Assembly: GCF_000407605.1 (NCBI RefSeq)
Contig: NZ_ASWO01000001.1
Coordinates: forward strand, 186,001-250,000
Origin: Enterococcus sulfureus ATCC 49903
GTDB taxonomy: Bacteria > Bacillota > Bacilli > Lactobacillales > Enterococcaceae
Direction of reading: 5' to 3'
DNA length: 64,000 nucleotides
In this document: positions 16,970 through 26,200 of the stretch, one piece after another
Position numbering within the stretch: the first letter of the stretch is position 1
Layout of the letters: each line of letters begins with the position of its first letter
Notes under the pieces: model-generated
Database searches by the model: none
What the model was told of the DNA's origin: nothing
Seen by the model: the letters and a program-made list of their open reading frames with translations, nothing else
Program-made: the position numbers and the translations under genes

Positions 16970-17749
16970 ATGACAGAAGTATACAATAAAAATACCGAAT
17001 TGAATTTTGCGATTTCCTATAATAAGTTGAAAGAGCAACAGAGTTCATCTTGGATCAATGAAGAATGGCTAAAATGTTGTATTTCTTTATTGGAAATCAC
17101 CCCGTATCTTGATTTTCGCTCTGAGATCGTCGCGTTGCTTCCTTATAAAAAACAAGAAACGATATGCACACTTGTCTTATTTAAAGATTATATTCAAGTT
17201 ATCGATCAATCTAGCCTTATGGTCATCAATGCTTGGCTTCAATCTTTTAATCTAGATTATGAACATTACCGAGAACTTTATTTAAGTGCTCACCCCCATA
17301 AAACCTATACGATTCCAGTAAGCAATGGACATTTCAGCTTATTCCCACTAGAAAACATCCAACATTCTACTACGATTTGGTTAAATGCCGGTCAAATCGA
17401 CGCTCTCGACAAGCAAAACTATCATACCCGTATCACACTTCATAATGGATTATTTCTGGATGTCACCAAACAGATCCCTTCATTAGAACAACATATCCTA
17501 CGTGCTATTCATTGTTTATTACTCTTTAGACCCATTCAAGAACTTTCCAATACAATCATCACTCAACCAACCAATTTACTAGAGTACTTAAAACTCCCCT
17601 CAACTGTCATCACCCGAAAAGTAACACGTCTGCTTCCCTTTACTTTAAATGCTAAAGAAGAAAATCGCTTCCGATTAAATTATTTTGGGATGACACAAGA
17701 ATATCAACGCTATTTAGAACAAAAGCAACAAAAATACCCGTTTCTATGA
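16970..17749 (+). CDS. ComK-family competence regulator
   Basis: The 259-residue protein aligns by eye with Bacillus ComK. Examples are Q-V-I-D-Q-S-S (residues 76-82; ComK has Q-I-V-D-R-S-C), F-S-L-F-P-L (122-127; F-L-F-P-T), the W-L-N-A...T-R-I-T-L-H-N-G-L-F-L-D-V segment (137-165) and the following helix. It is longer than ComK (192 residues) at both ends. ComK activates DNA uptake genes by binding paired AT-boxes. The ATG at 16970 has GGAGG at the right distance; an upstream in-frame ATG would put the ribosome site inside the gene. It is divergent from a ComX-like sigma factor. MecA, the known ComK adaptor, is encoded in the same window. Confidence 0.78.
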   Translation: MTEVYNKNTELNFAISYNKLKEQQSSSWINEEWLKCCISLLEITPYLDFRSEIVALLPYKKQETICTLVLFKDYIQVIDQSSLMVINAWLQSFNLDYEHYRELYLSAHPHKTYTIPVSNGHFSLFPLENIQHSTTIWLNAGQIDALDKQNYHTRITLHNGLFLDVTKQIPSLEQHILRAIHCLLLFRPIQELSNTIITQPTNLLEYLKLPSTVITRKVTRLLPFTLNAKEENRFRLNYFGMTQEYQRYLEQKQQKYPFL

Positions 17750-17839
17750 TAATTTGTATCAATTTATGTCATATCTTACGAAATTGTTCGTTGCTTTTTT
17801 GCTAGAAATGTTACAAATAAAAGTCAAATGGACATTTTT

Positions 17840-17869
17840 TTAGCAAAAGATATCATTTCGGCTTATAAT
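17840..17869 (+). promoter_or_regulatory. Probable sigma-A promoter of LysM/CAP gene
   Basis: TTAGCA (17840-17845) and TATAAT (17864-17869) are separated by 18 bases, about 60 bases before the start codon. Confidence 0.6.
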
Positions 17870-17930
17870 GGGTGAAGATTAAGAAATCTTAAAACTTATA
17901 AAGCTTGACTTAAGGAGTGATAAACCAGGT

Positions 17931-19553
17931 ATGAAAAAACAATTGATTGCTACAATGGCTGCTACAACGCTTGGCGGAATTACCGTCGCATTAGAGAATC
18001 AAACTGTCCGTGCTGACGAAACAATTGATGTCAATCAGACGGCAACGACTCAAACCCTGACACATACGGTTCAAGCAGGTGATACCCTAAGTGACCTTGC
18101 TAAAACCTACAGCACCACTGTCGCGTCACTAGTTGAACAAAATTCAATTCAAAATCAAAATTTAATTATTGTGGGTCAAAAATTAGTAGTTGGTACTACT
18201 ACCCAATCAACTATTGAAACAAGTACACCTACTGAAACCGCCAAAACAAAAATTTCGTATACTGTACAAGCCGGTGATACCGTTAGTGCGATTGCGAATC
18301 GATTTAACGTTAGCGTCAACGAAATTGGTCAATGGAATAAACTAGCTAATATTCATTTAATTTTTATTGGTCAAACATTGACGATCGAACAAAGCGCAGA
18401 AACTCCAGCTCCGGTGGAAACTCCGGCTGAAACGCCTGTCGCAGAAACTCCAGCTCCAGTGGAAACACCGGCTGAAACGCCTGTCGCGGAAACTCCGGCT
18501 CCAGTGGAAACTCCGGCTGAAACGCCTGTCGCGGAAACTCCGGCTCCAGTGGAAACTCCGGCTGAAACGCCTGTCGCGGAAACCCCAGCTCCAGTGGAAA
18601 CACCGGCTGAAACGCCTGTCGCGGAAACTCCGGCTCCAGTGGAAACACCGGCTGAAACGCCTGTCGCAGAAACTCCGGCTCCGGTTGAAACACCTACTGA
18701 AACGCCTGTCGCAGAAACTCCGGCTCCGGTTGAAACACCTACTGAAACGCCTGTCGCGGAAACCCCAGCTCCGGTTGAAACACCTGCTGAAACGCCTGTG
18801 GCTGAAACTCCAGCTCCGGTTGAAACACCTACTGAAACGCCTGTTGCTGAAACTCCGGCTGAAACGCCTGTCGCGGAAACTCCAGCTCCGGTGGAAACAC
18901 CGGCTGAAACTCCAGTGGCTGAAACTCCAAAACAAGAAAATGTTGCTGTTAATGGAATTTATACGGTTCAATCTGGTGAGACAATTGGCATGATCGCAGA
19001 TAAAAATGGTGTCTCTGTGGATGATATCGTTTCTTGGAATAATTTAAGTAACGTCAATATGATTTTTGTCGGTCAAAAATTAACTGTTGTTGGGACTACA
19101 ACCACAGCACCTAAAGAAGAAACAACTGTGGTCGTGACACCCTCAACACCGAATCAAGACAAACCAGTAATTATTGATACGAATACAAATACAAACACAC
19201 CAACAAATACGGTTGTCTCAAGTGACGCTACGTTGAATGCGTTAAATGACTTGCGTGTATCAAAAGGCTTGAATCCTGTTGTTTGGGATGCTGATCTAGC
19301 TGCTACTGCAAATGCTCGTGCTTACACGATGGCAAATAACGGCTACAATATCCCAAATGACCACTGGCGCCGTGCAGACGAAGTAATCGCCTTTTACTAC
19401 GCTCCTGGTGTTCAAGTGATCAATGCTTGGTATTATGAAACTAATATGATTACTGCAAGTGGTACTGGTCACCGTGATTGGGAATTAAATCCTAATATTA
19501 CACGTGTAGGTTTTGGCTACAGTGGTAACGCAATTGTTGGACATTCAAGATAA
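17931..19553 (+). CDS. Secreted LysM and CAP-domain protein with Pro-rich repeats
   Basis: A 540-residue exported protein with a signal peptide (about 1-29, cleaved near V-R-A-D). Three LysM domains bind peptidoglycan, at about 43-87, 104-147 and 342-387. Between the second and third lies a Pro/Glu/Thr/Ala-rich region with 11 A-P-V-E-T-P units, a probable wall-spanning spacer. The C-terminus (about 425-540) is a CAP/SCP-like domain with T-G-H-R-D-W-E-L-N-P, as in secreted CAP proteins of lactic acid bacteria. It is held by LysM domains without a sorting signal. The enzymatic role of bacterial CAP domains is unknown. It has its own promoter and terminator. Confidence 0.9.
   Translation: MKKQLIATMAATTLGGITVALENQTVRADETIDVNQTATTQTLTHTVQAGDTLSDLAKTYSTTVASLVEQNSIQNQNLIIVGQKLVVGTTTQSTIETSTPTETAKTKISYTVQAGDTVSAIANRFNVSVNEIGQWNKLANIHLIFIGQTLTIEQSAETPAPVETPAETPVAETPAPVETPAETPVAETPAPVETPAETPVAETPAPVETPAETPVAETPAPVETPAETPVAETPAPVETPAETPVAETPAPVETPTETPVAETPAPVETPTETPVAETPAPVETPAETPVAETPAPVETPTETPVAETPAETPVAETPAPVETPAETPVAETPKQENVAVNGIYTVQSGETIGMIADKNGVSVDDIVSWNNLSNVNMIFVGQKLTVVGTTTTAPKEETTVVVTPSTPNQDKPVIIDTNTNTNTPTNTVVSSDATLNALNDLRVSKGLNPVVWDADLAATANARAYTMANNGYNIPNDHWRRADEVIAFYYAPGVQVINAWYYETNMITASGTGHRDWELNPNITRVGFGYSGNAIVGHSR
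18396..18937 (+). repeat. 45-bp tandem repeats coding A-P-V-E-T-P spacer
   Basis: Eleven units of the type A-E-T-P-A-P-V-E-T-P-[AT]-E-T-P-V lie in frame, one of them preceded by a shortened unit. Synonymous differences between units show some age. The length of the spacer may vary between strains. Confidence 0.9.
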
Positions 19554-19554
19554 A

Positions 19555-19602
19555 ACAAAAAAAGAACAACACCTTTTGATCAAGGTGTTGTTCTTTTTTT
19601 AT
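19555..19602. terminator. Strong intrinsic terminator after LysM/CAP gene
   Basis: AAAAAGAACAACACCTT pairs with AAGGTGTTGTTCTTTTT around a 6-nt loop, with a T-run. It can also serve in the minus direction. Confidence 0.9.
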
Positions 19603-19641
19603 ACTTTAAGAAATATATGAACTAAAATAATTGCATAGCAA

Positions 19642-20409
19642 CTATTGTTTTAAATCAGCTCGCAGTAAATGAGACATTCGGGATAAAAATAAATCTAAAT
19701 TTTCCTTTCGATGTGGATATGTATAAAGCATTTTTCTAACAAAGTAATCTTGACGTAAATCTAAAACTTTCATGCTATATGGGAATAATTGCAAATGAAA
19801 AGCAGTTTTCATAAGTAGTTCAATTAATCGTTCTCTTTTCTCGTATATAATTTTATCATAAAGTAGAGTGTGTACAATGTGTGTAAATCGCTCACGATTT
19901 GTTTCTTCATTTTCTCTATACTTAGACTTTAAAAATTTATCCATACGATTAAATGTAATCTTTTCTCCAATATGACTAGTTCCTCTGACCCTACATTGTA
20001 ATTGTCACATCAAAGCAAAAACATGAATATTATTAAATAATTCCGCTTCAAAAGGATAACTTGAAAATTTAAATTCGGAATAGTCAATATTTTTTATTTT
20101 TTTTAATTTTGAAGCTCCACCTAAAGCAATGATTATATTATAAATTTCTTCTTGATCTGTTTTGAACGAACTTACTATGTATGAGAATAAAAATACAATT
20201 TCTTTCAGTGCATAAACGTTATAATAAGTGCCATTATACTAATATTCTTTGTATAATTCATTGATTTCTTCTGTATATCGTTTCAAAGTTGAATTTGATA
20301 AGTTTAGCTCATTTATCAAGAATTCTGTATCCACTTCTCCCCGATTGATGTAAAGATATTCTGCTAATTGAATCTTTTTTTCAATAAATGGTTCGATAAA
20401 TTTCAACAT
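19642..20409 (-). pseudogene. Decayed Mga-like regulator
   Basis: This is a degraded paralog of the intact regulator at 20586-21920. The N-terminal HTH part (20239-20409, starting MLKFIEPF after AGGAGG) is followed by a stop. Middle fragments remain recognisable in the same strand (for example S-S-F-K-T-D-Q-E-E-I-Y). The part at 19642-19944 matches the region D-L-R-Q-D-Y-F-V-R-K-M of the paralog. A large internal section and the C-terminal third are missing, and stop codons interrupt the frame. It should not give a working protein, though a short HTH peptide of 56 residues could be made. Confidence 0.8.
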
Positions 20410-20527
20410 TTCATATTCCTCCTGCACTTCATTGTAAAACACTGCTTATTTTATTACAAACTATTTACATTTCATTTTTCATTTAAATTTATTTAAAATA
20501 AATGCTATTTTACTTAATATTATTAGC

Positions 20528-20580
20528 AAAAAACAGAATGCGCTCTTCATAACTACTTTGAAGAAGGCATTCTGTTTTAT
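20528..20580. terminator. Terminator after Mga-like gene
   Basis: AACAGAATGC pairs with GCATTCTGTT, with a second inner CTTCA/TGAAG stem. T-rich sequence lies on either side. Confidence 0.75.
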
Positions 20581-20585
20581 TTCGA

Positions 20586-21920
20586 TCAAGCTGGGTAGCT
20601 CAGCTTATGTGTTGTCCGTTCCCTTAGCCAAACACTAAATTGTAAAAATTCGGTTAGTGTTAGATAATCGCTAATGATGTATTGCTTGTCTGTGGGATAC
20701 GTCTCAAAAACTTCGTTAGTCAATAAAATAATATCTTGATGTGTATCCAATAACTCGAGATCTTTTAGCTTTTTGATTACGAAAGGTTCTGAAAAGAATT
20801 GGCGCAATGGTCCTAATTCTTTCACAAGAAAATCTGCGTGTTTTTCTCCTAAAGTAGAATGGACATATAAATGAAACCCATATTGCTGTTCAAACGTTAA
20901 AATATTTTCGGATACTAAAAAATAAATGATGCTGATTTCACGTTGAAACAAATCGACGTTTAATAATTGAGACATTTGCTTCATAAACGGTTCGATCATA
21001 GCCCGACGATGTGGATGCGTATGATACATTTTTCTAACAAAAAAATCTTGACGTAAATCAAAAATCCTCATTTTATAAGGAAATAGTTTTAAATGAAAAT
21101 TGGTTTTGATAAACAATTGAATCAATAGTTCACGTTTCTCATACGAAACTGTATCATGACACATCGTATGTACGACATGTGAAAAACGTTGATGTGCTTC
21201 TAGCTCATTTTCTTCATACGCATTACGTAAAAGATTCGTGACGACATCGACACTTACTATCTCTTCTACACCTATTTTTTGATTGAATTGAAATTGACGT
21301 AGTAATGAGAACAAATATAAATGTTCGAAAAATTTTTCTTCAAACTGATAATTCGAAAATTTATAAAATGTAAAATCGAATGTTTCTAATTCAGCCAATT
21401 GTGCTTGACCGCCGAACTCACTCACTAATTCTTTAAGTTCGTTTGTATCTAGTCCAAATGAACTTGCTAGATAAGCAAATAACATGATTTCTTCTTGTTC
21501 ATTTTTGCCTTTGATCCAATATCCATTGTCTTGGAGAATCTCCATATTGAAATGACGTAGGTCGCCTTTGATCTGCCCTAAAACTCTGGCAAAGGTAGCA
21601 GGAGCCATCAACGTTTTCTTTCGATAAAATTCACTAGACTCACCTGGATAAAATACTAAATGCCTCAATAACGCTAACTTTGCGGACTGTTGGACGAGAA
21701 AACGAATGATTTTATTTAATGCATACACATTGTAATGAATCCCATTCACGTATTCTGCTTGATATAATTCTTCAATTTCTTGTACGTATCGTTTAAACGT
21801 GGAATTCGATAATTCTAAATCTTTTTGCATGTAAACTGGATCGATTTCACCACGTTGAACATATAAATACTCTGCAATTTGAATTTTTTTGGAGATCGAC
21901 GCTTCAACAAACTGTAACAT
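20586..21920 (-). CDS. Mga-like transcriptional regulator
   Basis: A 444-residue protein with an N-terminal winged-helix segment (about 1-60, with L-E-L-S-N-S-T-F-K-R-Y as recognition helix) and a second HTH-like region near 90-125. A long PRD-like middle and C-terminal EIIB-like part follow, as in Mga/AtxA-family regulators of virulence and sugar-linked genes. ATG 21920 is 7 bases from AAGGAG. It is not part of an obvious operon. A decayed copy lies directly downstream, which suggests tandem duplication and loss. Its targets are unknown; the surface protein genes of this window are plausible but unproven. Confidence 0.82.
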   Translation of the reverse strand: MLQFVEASISKKIQIAEYLYVQRGEIDPVYMQKDLELSNSTFKRYVQEIEELYQAEYVNGIHYNVYALNKIIRFLVQQSAKLALLRHLVFYPGESSEFYRKKTLMAPATFARVLGQIKGDLRHFNMEILQDNGYWIKGKNEQEEIMLFAYLASSFGLDTNELKELVSEFGGQAQLAELETFDFTFYKFSNYQFEEKFFEHLYLFSLLRQFQFNQKIGVEEIVSVDVVTNLLRNAYEENELEAHQRFSHVVHTMCHDTVSYEKRELLIQLFIKTNFHLKLFPYKMRIFDLRQDFFVRKMYHTHPHRRAMIEPFMKQMSQLLNVDLFQREISIIYFLVSENILTFEQQYGFHLYVHSTLGEKHADFLVKELGPLRQFFSEPFVIKKLKDLELLDTHQDIILLTNEVFETYPTDKQYIISDYLTLTEFLQFSVWLRERTTHKLSYPA

Positions 21921-22066
21921 ATAGATCACTCCTTTGATAAAAACAAAACAACTATTATGTAATATGTTTTATTTTATACCATTAAGCAGTCATAATGTGA
22001 CTGAAAACACTTTAAATAAAGCGCGTTTTTTATATCGATTTATGAAAAAAAAGAGCCTTTCCTATT

Positions 22067-22387
22067 CTAATGCTTACTTGTGACCTTGATTCCAATGATT
22101 CCGATAATCAATAGTCCAACAAAAAACCATGTAGCAAGCGATAATTTTTCTTTATACAGCCAAACACCGACTAAAATCGACCCCACAGCACCGACACCCG
22201 TCCAAATCGGATAAGCTAGATTCATCGGTAACGTTTTTAATGCTCGTGCTAAAAAGTAAAAACTTGCCACCATTCCAACCACAGTCGCGATACTAAATCC
22301 TAATTTCGAAAATCCATCACTTGCTTTCATTAACGTCGCCCATACTACTTCAAATACTCCTGCGATTACTAAATAGATCCATGCCAT
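22067..22387 (-). CDS. SMR exporter, Gdx/SugE type (guanidinium)
   Basis: A 106-residue four-helix small multidrug resistance protein. E13 in A-G-V-F-E-V-V-W-A is the conserved proton/substrate site. The nearby W16, the K21 in A-x-x-x-K and the W-T-G-V-G-A-V motif match the SugE/Gdx subgroup, which exports guanidinium in exchange for protons, more closely than EmrE. AGGAGG precedes the ATG. The leader RNA has a hairpin followed by an intrinsic terminator, as expected for riboswitch control. It should work as an antiparallel homodimer, since no second SMR gene is adjacent. Confidence 0.85.
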   Translation of the reverse strand: MAWIYLVIAGVFEVVWATLMKASDGFSKLGFSIATVVGMVASFYFLARALKTLPMNLAYPIWTGVGAVGSILVGVWLYKEKLSLATWFFVGLLIIGIIGIKVTSKH

Positions 22388-22400
22388 GTCTTTTTCCTCC

Positions 22401-22480
22401 TCAAAATAAAAAGAGCCTATTCTATTCCTCCAAAGACCTATGGGAATAGAGTAGACTCTTCGCTACCCGGTAGTAGCTTT
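22401..22480 (-). promoter_or_regulatory. Terminator-type leader, candidate guanidine riboswitch
   Basis: On the minus strand a small hairpin, GCTAC/GTAGC with a TACCGG loop (22477-22462), is followed after a few bases by a long stem. In that stem GGAATAGAATAGGCTCTT (22428-22411) pairs imperfectly with 22460-22442, and TTTTTATTTT and the gene's ribosome site follow. Such a leader before a Gdx-type gene points to a guanidine riboswitch. It lacks the class I (ykkC) signature. It may be the class IV (mepA) type, but I recall that consensus only partly. Confidence 0.55.
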
Positions 22481-22526
22481 TTATAGTTGTATGTTTACAG
22501 CCTAGATTCTAGCACACCTAATTTCT

Positions 22527-23123
22527 TCAGGCAACTTTTTTAGGATGTTGAATTCTACGATATCCTAACCATTTCACTAAACTATAGCCAATTGTACACC
22601 CGATAAAATTCAGCAAAATGTCACTAAACGCAAATGTTCCAACATAAAACACATATTGTAAGGTTTCAATACCTAAAATCGTGAAAAAAGCGATTACGAC
22701 AAATTCCCACGGTTTTGCTTTGAATGCATATAGACCACCTAACGGAACAAAATATAATGTATTTAATACAGCTTCCATGATTGTACGTTTATCTCGAACT
22801 ACAAAATCAAATAAATCAAACGAATAGGAATGATAATTACTTGCTTTTCCAAACAACACTACAAAAAGTAAAAATAAATAAATGCTATACACTAAATATA
22901 AATAGATTGCAGAAAAATAACGATATTCCCATTGTAAGAAAAATAAAAAAGCACTTAAGAAGAAAAAGAATAACAGCGTCTCTTGCGTATACGCAAATCG
23001 ATCCATCGCATGTGCTAATCTTGGATAACTTACTAAAGTAGGATAAGCTAAATAATGAATAACGATAATAGATCCTACTATTGATGCAATCAGGTATATT
23101 GCCAAACGGAGTAAGCGAAACAT
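22527..23123 (-). CDS. VanZ-like membrane protein
   Basis: A 198-residue protein with five predicted transmembrane helices. The C-terminal half has the VanZ pattern: N-T-L-Y-F-V-P-L-G, then E-T-L-Q-Y-V, then D-I-L-L-N-F-I-G-C-T-I-G-Y. VanZ itself gives low-level teicoplanin resistance, but most chromosomal members have no proven role. AAAGGAGGTCC precedes ATG 23123. It stands alone between the Gdx gene and the giant adhesin and is not linked to van genes. Confidence 0.85.
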   Translation of the reverse strand: MFRLLRLAIYLIASIVGSIIVIHYLAYPTLVSYPRLAHAMDRFAYTQETLLFFFFLSAFLFFLQWEYRYFSAIYLYLVYSIYLFLLFVVLFGKASNYHSYSFDLFDFVVRDKRTIMEAVLNTLYFVPLGGLYAFKAKPWEFVVIAFFTILGIETLQYVFYVGTFAFSDILLNFIGCTIGYSLVKWLGYRRIQHPKKVA

Positions 23124-23210
23124 AAAGGACCTCCTTTTTATTAGATAACTTTAGCGTATCATAGTTTAAAAACACCGACCAGTTTAGAATGTAAATTTTC
23201 AAGAAAATTA

Positions 23211-23248
23211 AAAAACATCTTCTCTTATAGTCTAGAGAAGATGTTTTT
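23211..23248 (-). terminator. Terminator of the giant adhesin gene
   Basis: AAACATCTTCTCT pairs with AGAGAAGATGTTT around a short loop, with T residues on the minus side. It lies just after the stop codon at 23253. Confidence 0.85.
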
Positions 23249-23252
23249 CATA

Positions 23253-26200
23253 TTACTGTTGTTGACGTTTATAGAATAGTACACTCCAAATCGTCAATGC
23301 AATCGCTACAATAACCATTCCAATAATCATTAAGAAACGTTGTGTTTGTTCATTTGCTTGCGGTAACGTCTTCGCAGCATATGGGTTTACTGAAGAATTA
23401 TTTTCTAACAATGAAGATGAAGTTATCCAATTTGAATCTGTTGATCCAGATTCATTTTGAGATACTTTTTCATTAGGAATAGATGGTACGACTGGTATGG
23501 TTGGTTCTGTTGGTTCTGTTGGTTCTGTTGGTTCTGTTGGTTCTGTTGGTTCTGTTGGTTCTGTTGGTTCTGTTGGTTCTGTTGGTTCTGTTGGTTCTGT
23601 TGGTTCTGTTGGTTCTGTTGGTTCTGTTGGTTCTGTTGGTTCTGTTGGTTCTGTTGGTTCTGTTGGTTCTGTTGGTTCTGTTGGTTCTGTTGGTTCAAGT
23701 TTAACGAAACCAAAGTCTAAGGTGTTATCGACTTGACCATTTTTTGTCAATTCTTTAGAAGTTGCAATCCAAGTTGAGGAATTTTCTTCACGTGTTCCTT
23801 GACCTTCAATCGTTGGCTCCAAGTTTGCTAAAGCGTCTTTTGATGCTTCTTTATCGATACTTACTTGGTATTGACCAGCTGGTAAACGATCAAAATGATA
23901 ATATCCATTTTTATCTGTTTTCGTTGGTTGAACAAGATTTCCATCGATATCTTTGACAGGTTTTCCGTCCATATCAGTCAGAATCAGCACAACATCTGCG
24001 ATTCCTGGTTCACCTTTATCTTGTTTACCATTTTTGTCTTCATCTAACCAGACAAAATCGCCCACGCTAACTTCGATTGGTTTTGTTGGTTTCTCTGTTT
24101 CACTTGAATCTGTTGATTCGCTCGTGCTTGTTGATTCACTTGAGCTTGTTGATTCACTTGAGCTTGTCGTTTCACTTGAGCTTGTCGTTTCACTTGAGCT
24201 TGTCGTTTCACTTGAGCTTGTCGTTTCACTTGAGCTTGTCGTTTCACTTGAGCTTGTCGTTTCACTTGAGCTTGTCGTTTCACTTGAGCTTGTCGTTTCA
24301 CTTGAGCTTGTTGGTTTATCACTTTCATTTGGCTCATCTTTTTCAACTTTAACGAAACCAAAATCCAATGTGTTATCGACTTGACCATCTTTAGTCAAGT
24401 TTTCTGAAGTCGCGATCCAAGTTGAGGAGTCTTCTTCACGTGTTCCTTGACCTTCAATCGTTGGCTCCAAGTTTGCTAAAGCGTCTTTTGATGCTTCTTT
24501 ATCGATACTTACTTGGTATTGACCAGCTGGTAAACGATCAAAATGATAATAGCCATTTTTATCCGTTTTCGTTGGTTGAACAAGATTTCCATCGGTATCT
24601 TTAACTGGGTTTCCGTCCATATCAGTAAGAATTAGCACAACATCTGCGATTCCTGGTTCACCTTTATCTTGTTTACCATTTTTGTTTTCATCTAACCAAA
24701 CAAAATCTCCCACGCTAACTTCGATTGGTTTTGTTGGTTTCTCTGTTTCACTTGAATCTGTTGATTCGCTCGTGCTTGTTGACTCGCTTGAATTCGTTGA
24801 TCCAGTTGAGCTTGTTGATTCACTTGAGCTTGTTGGTTCGCTTGAGCTTGTCGTTTCGCTTGAGCTTGTTGTCTCGCTTGAGCTTGTTGTCTCGCTTGAG
24901 CTTGTTGTCTCGCTTGAGCTTGTTGTCTCGCTTGAATTCGTTGGTTCACTTGAGCTTGTTGATTCGCTTGAGCTTGTTGTTTCACTTGAACTTGTTGTTT
25001 CACTTGAACTTGTTGTCTCAGTTGAACTTGTTGTCTCAGTTGAACTTGTTGTCTCAGTTGAACTTGTTGTCTCAGTTGAACTTGTTGTCTCAGTTGAACT
25101 TGTTGTCTCAGTTGAACTTGTTGTCTCAGTTGAACTTGTTGTCTCAGTTGAACTTGTTGTCTCGCTTGAACTTGTTGATTCACTTGAGCTTGTTGTCTCG
25201 CTTGAGCTTGTTGTCTCGCTTGAGCTTGTTGTCTCGCTTGAGCTTGTTGTCTCGCTTGAGCTTGTTGTTTCACTTGGGCTTGTTGTCTCGCTTGAATTCG
25301 TTGGTTCGCTTGAATTCGTTGTTTCACTTGAGCTTGTTGATTCACTTGTACTTGTTGATTCACTTGAGCTTGTTGGTTTATCACTTTCATTTGGCTCATC
25401 TTTTTCAACTTTAACGAAACCAAAATCCAATGTGTTATCGACTTGACCATCTTTAGTCAAGTTTTCTGAAGTCGCGATCCAAGTTGAGGAGTCTTCTTCA
25501 CGTGTTCCTTGACCTTCAATCGTTGGCTCCAAGTTTGCTAAAGCGTCTTTTGATGCTTCTTTATCGATACTTACTTGGTATTGACCAGCTGGTAAGTGGT
25601 CAAAATGGTAATACCCATTTTTATCTGTTTTCGTTGGTTGAACAAGATTTCCATCGATATCTTTGACAGGTTTGCCATTCATATCAGTCAGAATCAGCAC
25701 AACATCTGCGATTCCTGGTTCACCTTTATCTTGTTTACCATTTTTGTCTTCATCTAACCAAACAAAATCGCCCACACTAACTTCGATTACTTTGTGTGTA
25801 TTGGTAATCATGTTGCCATCGATTGTCGTTGTATATCCTTTTACAGCTTCTTCTGTTACAGCATAATGAATCATTTTACCATCGCGATACGTTGGTAGAT
25901 TTTTAAATTCTGTTTGCCAATTCTCTTCCGCGGTTACTTTACGTGTTTGCACTTCTTTATCATCTGCAAGTAAATGGATCGTGATCATTTCTGGACGAAT
26001 CTGATCTAGATCATCACGGTCATCCCAAATTTTTACAACTGGTACTGAAGTTGTCTTTGGAATATGTGTATTCGTGATCGTTGTGCCATCGACTGTCATT
26101 TCGTATCCTTCAACAGCCACTTCGCTTAGCGTATACTCGATTACTTGACCAGCTTCATATTTAGGTAAATCTGTAAAGGTCGTTTTCCACTCTTCATCAG

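Noticed and set aside
18357-18971. 204-codon minus-strand frame opposite the Pro-rich repeats of the LysM/CAP gene
   Set aside because: It is a shadow of the 45-bp tandem repeat with a low-complexity product and no start signals.
23499-23696. Regular repeat considered as CRISPR
   Set aside because: The unit is only 9 bp with no spacers and is in frame within a wall-anchor protein.
24682-25450. Long open frames of about 250 codons on both strands across the Ser/Glu/Thr repeats
   Set aside because: They are frame shadows of an 18-bp-based repeat that lacks stops in several frames. They have no ribosome site or homology, and the adhesin frame explains the sequence.
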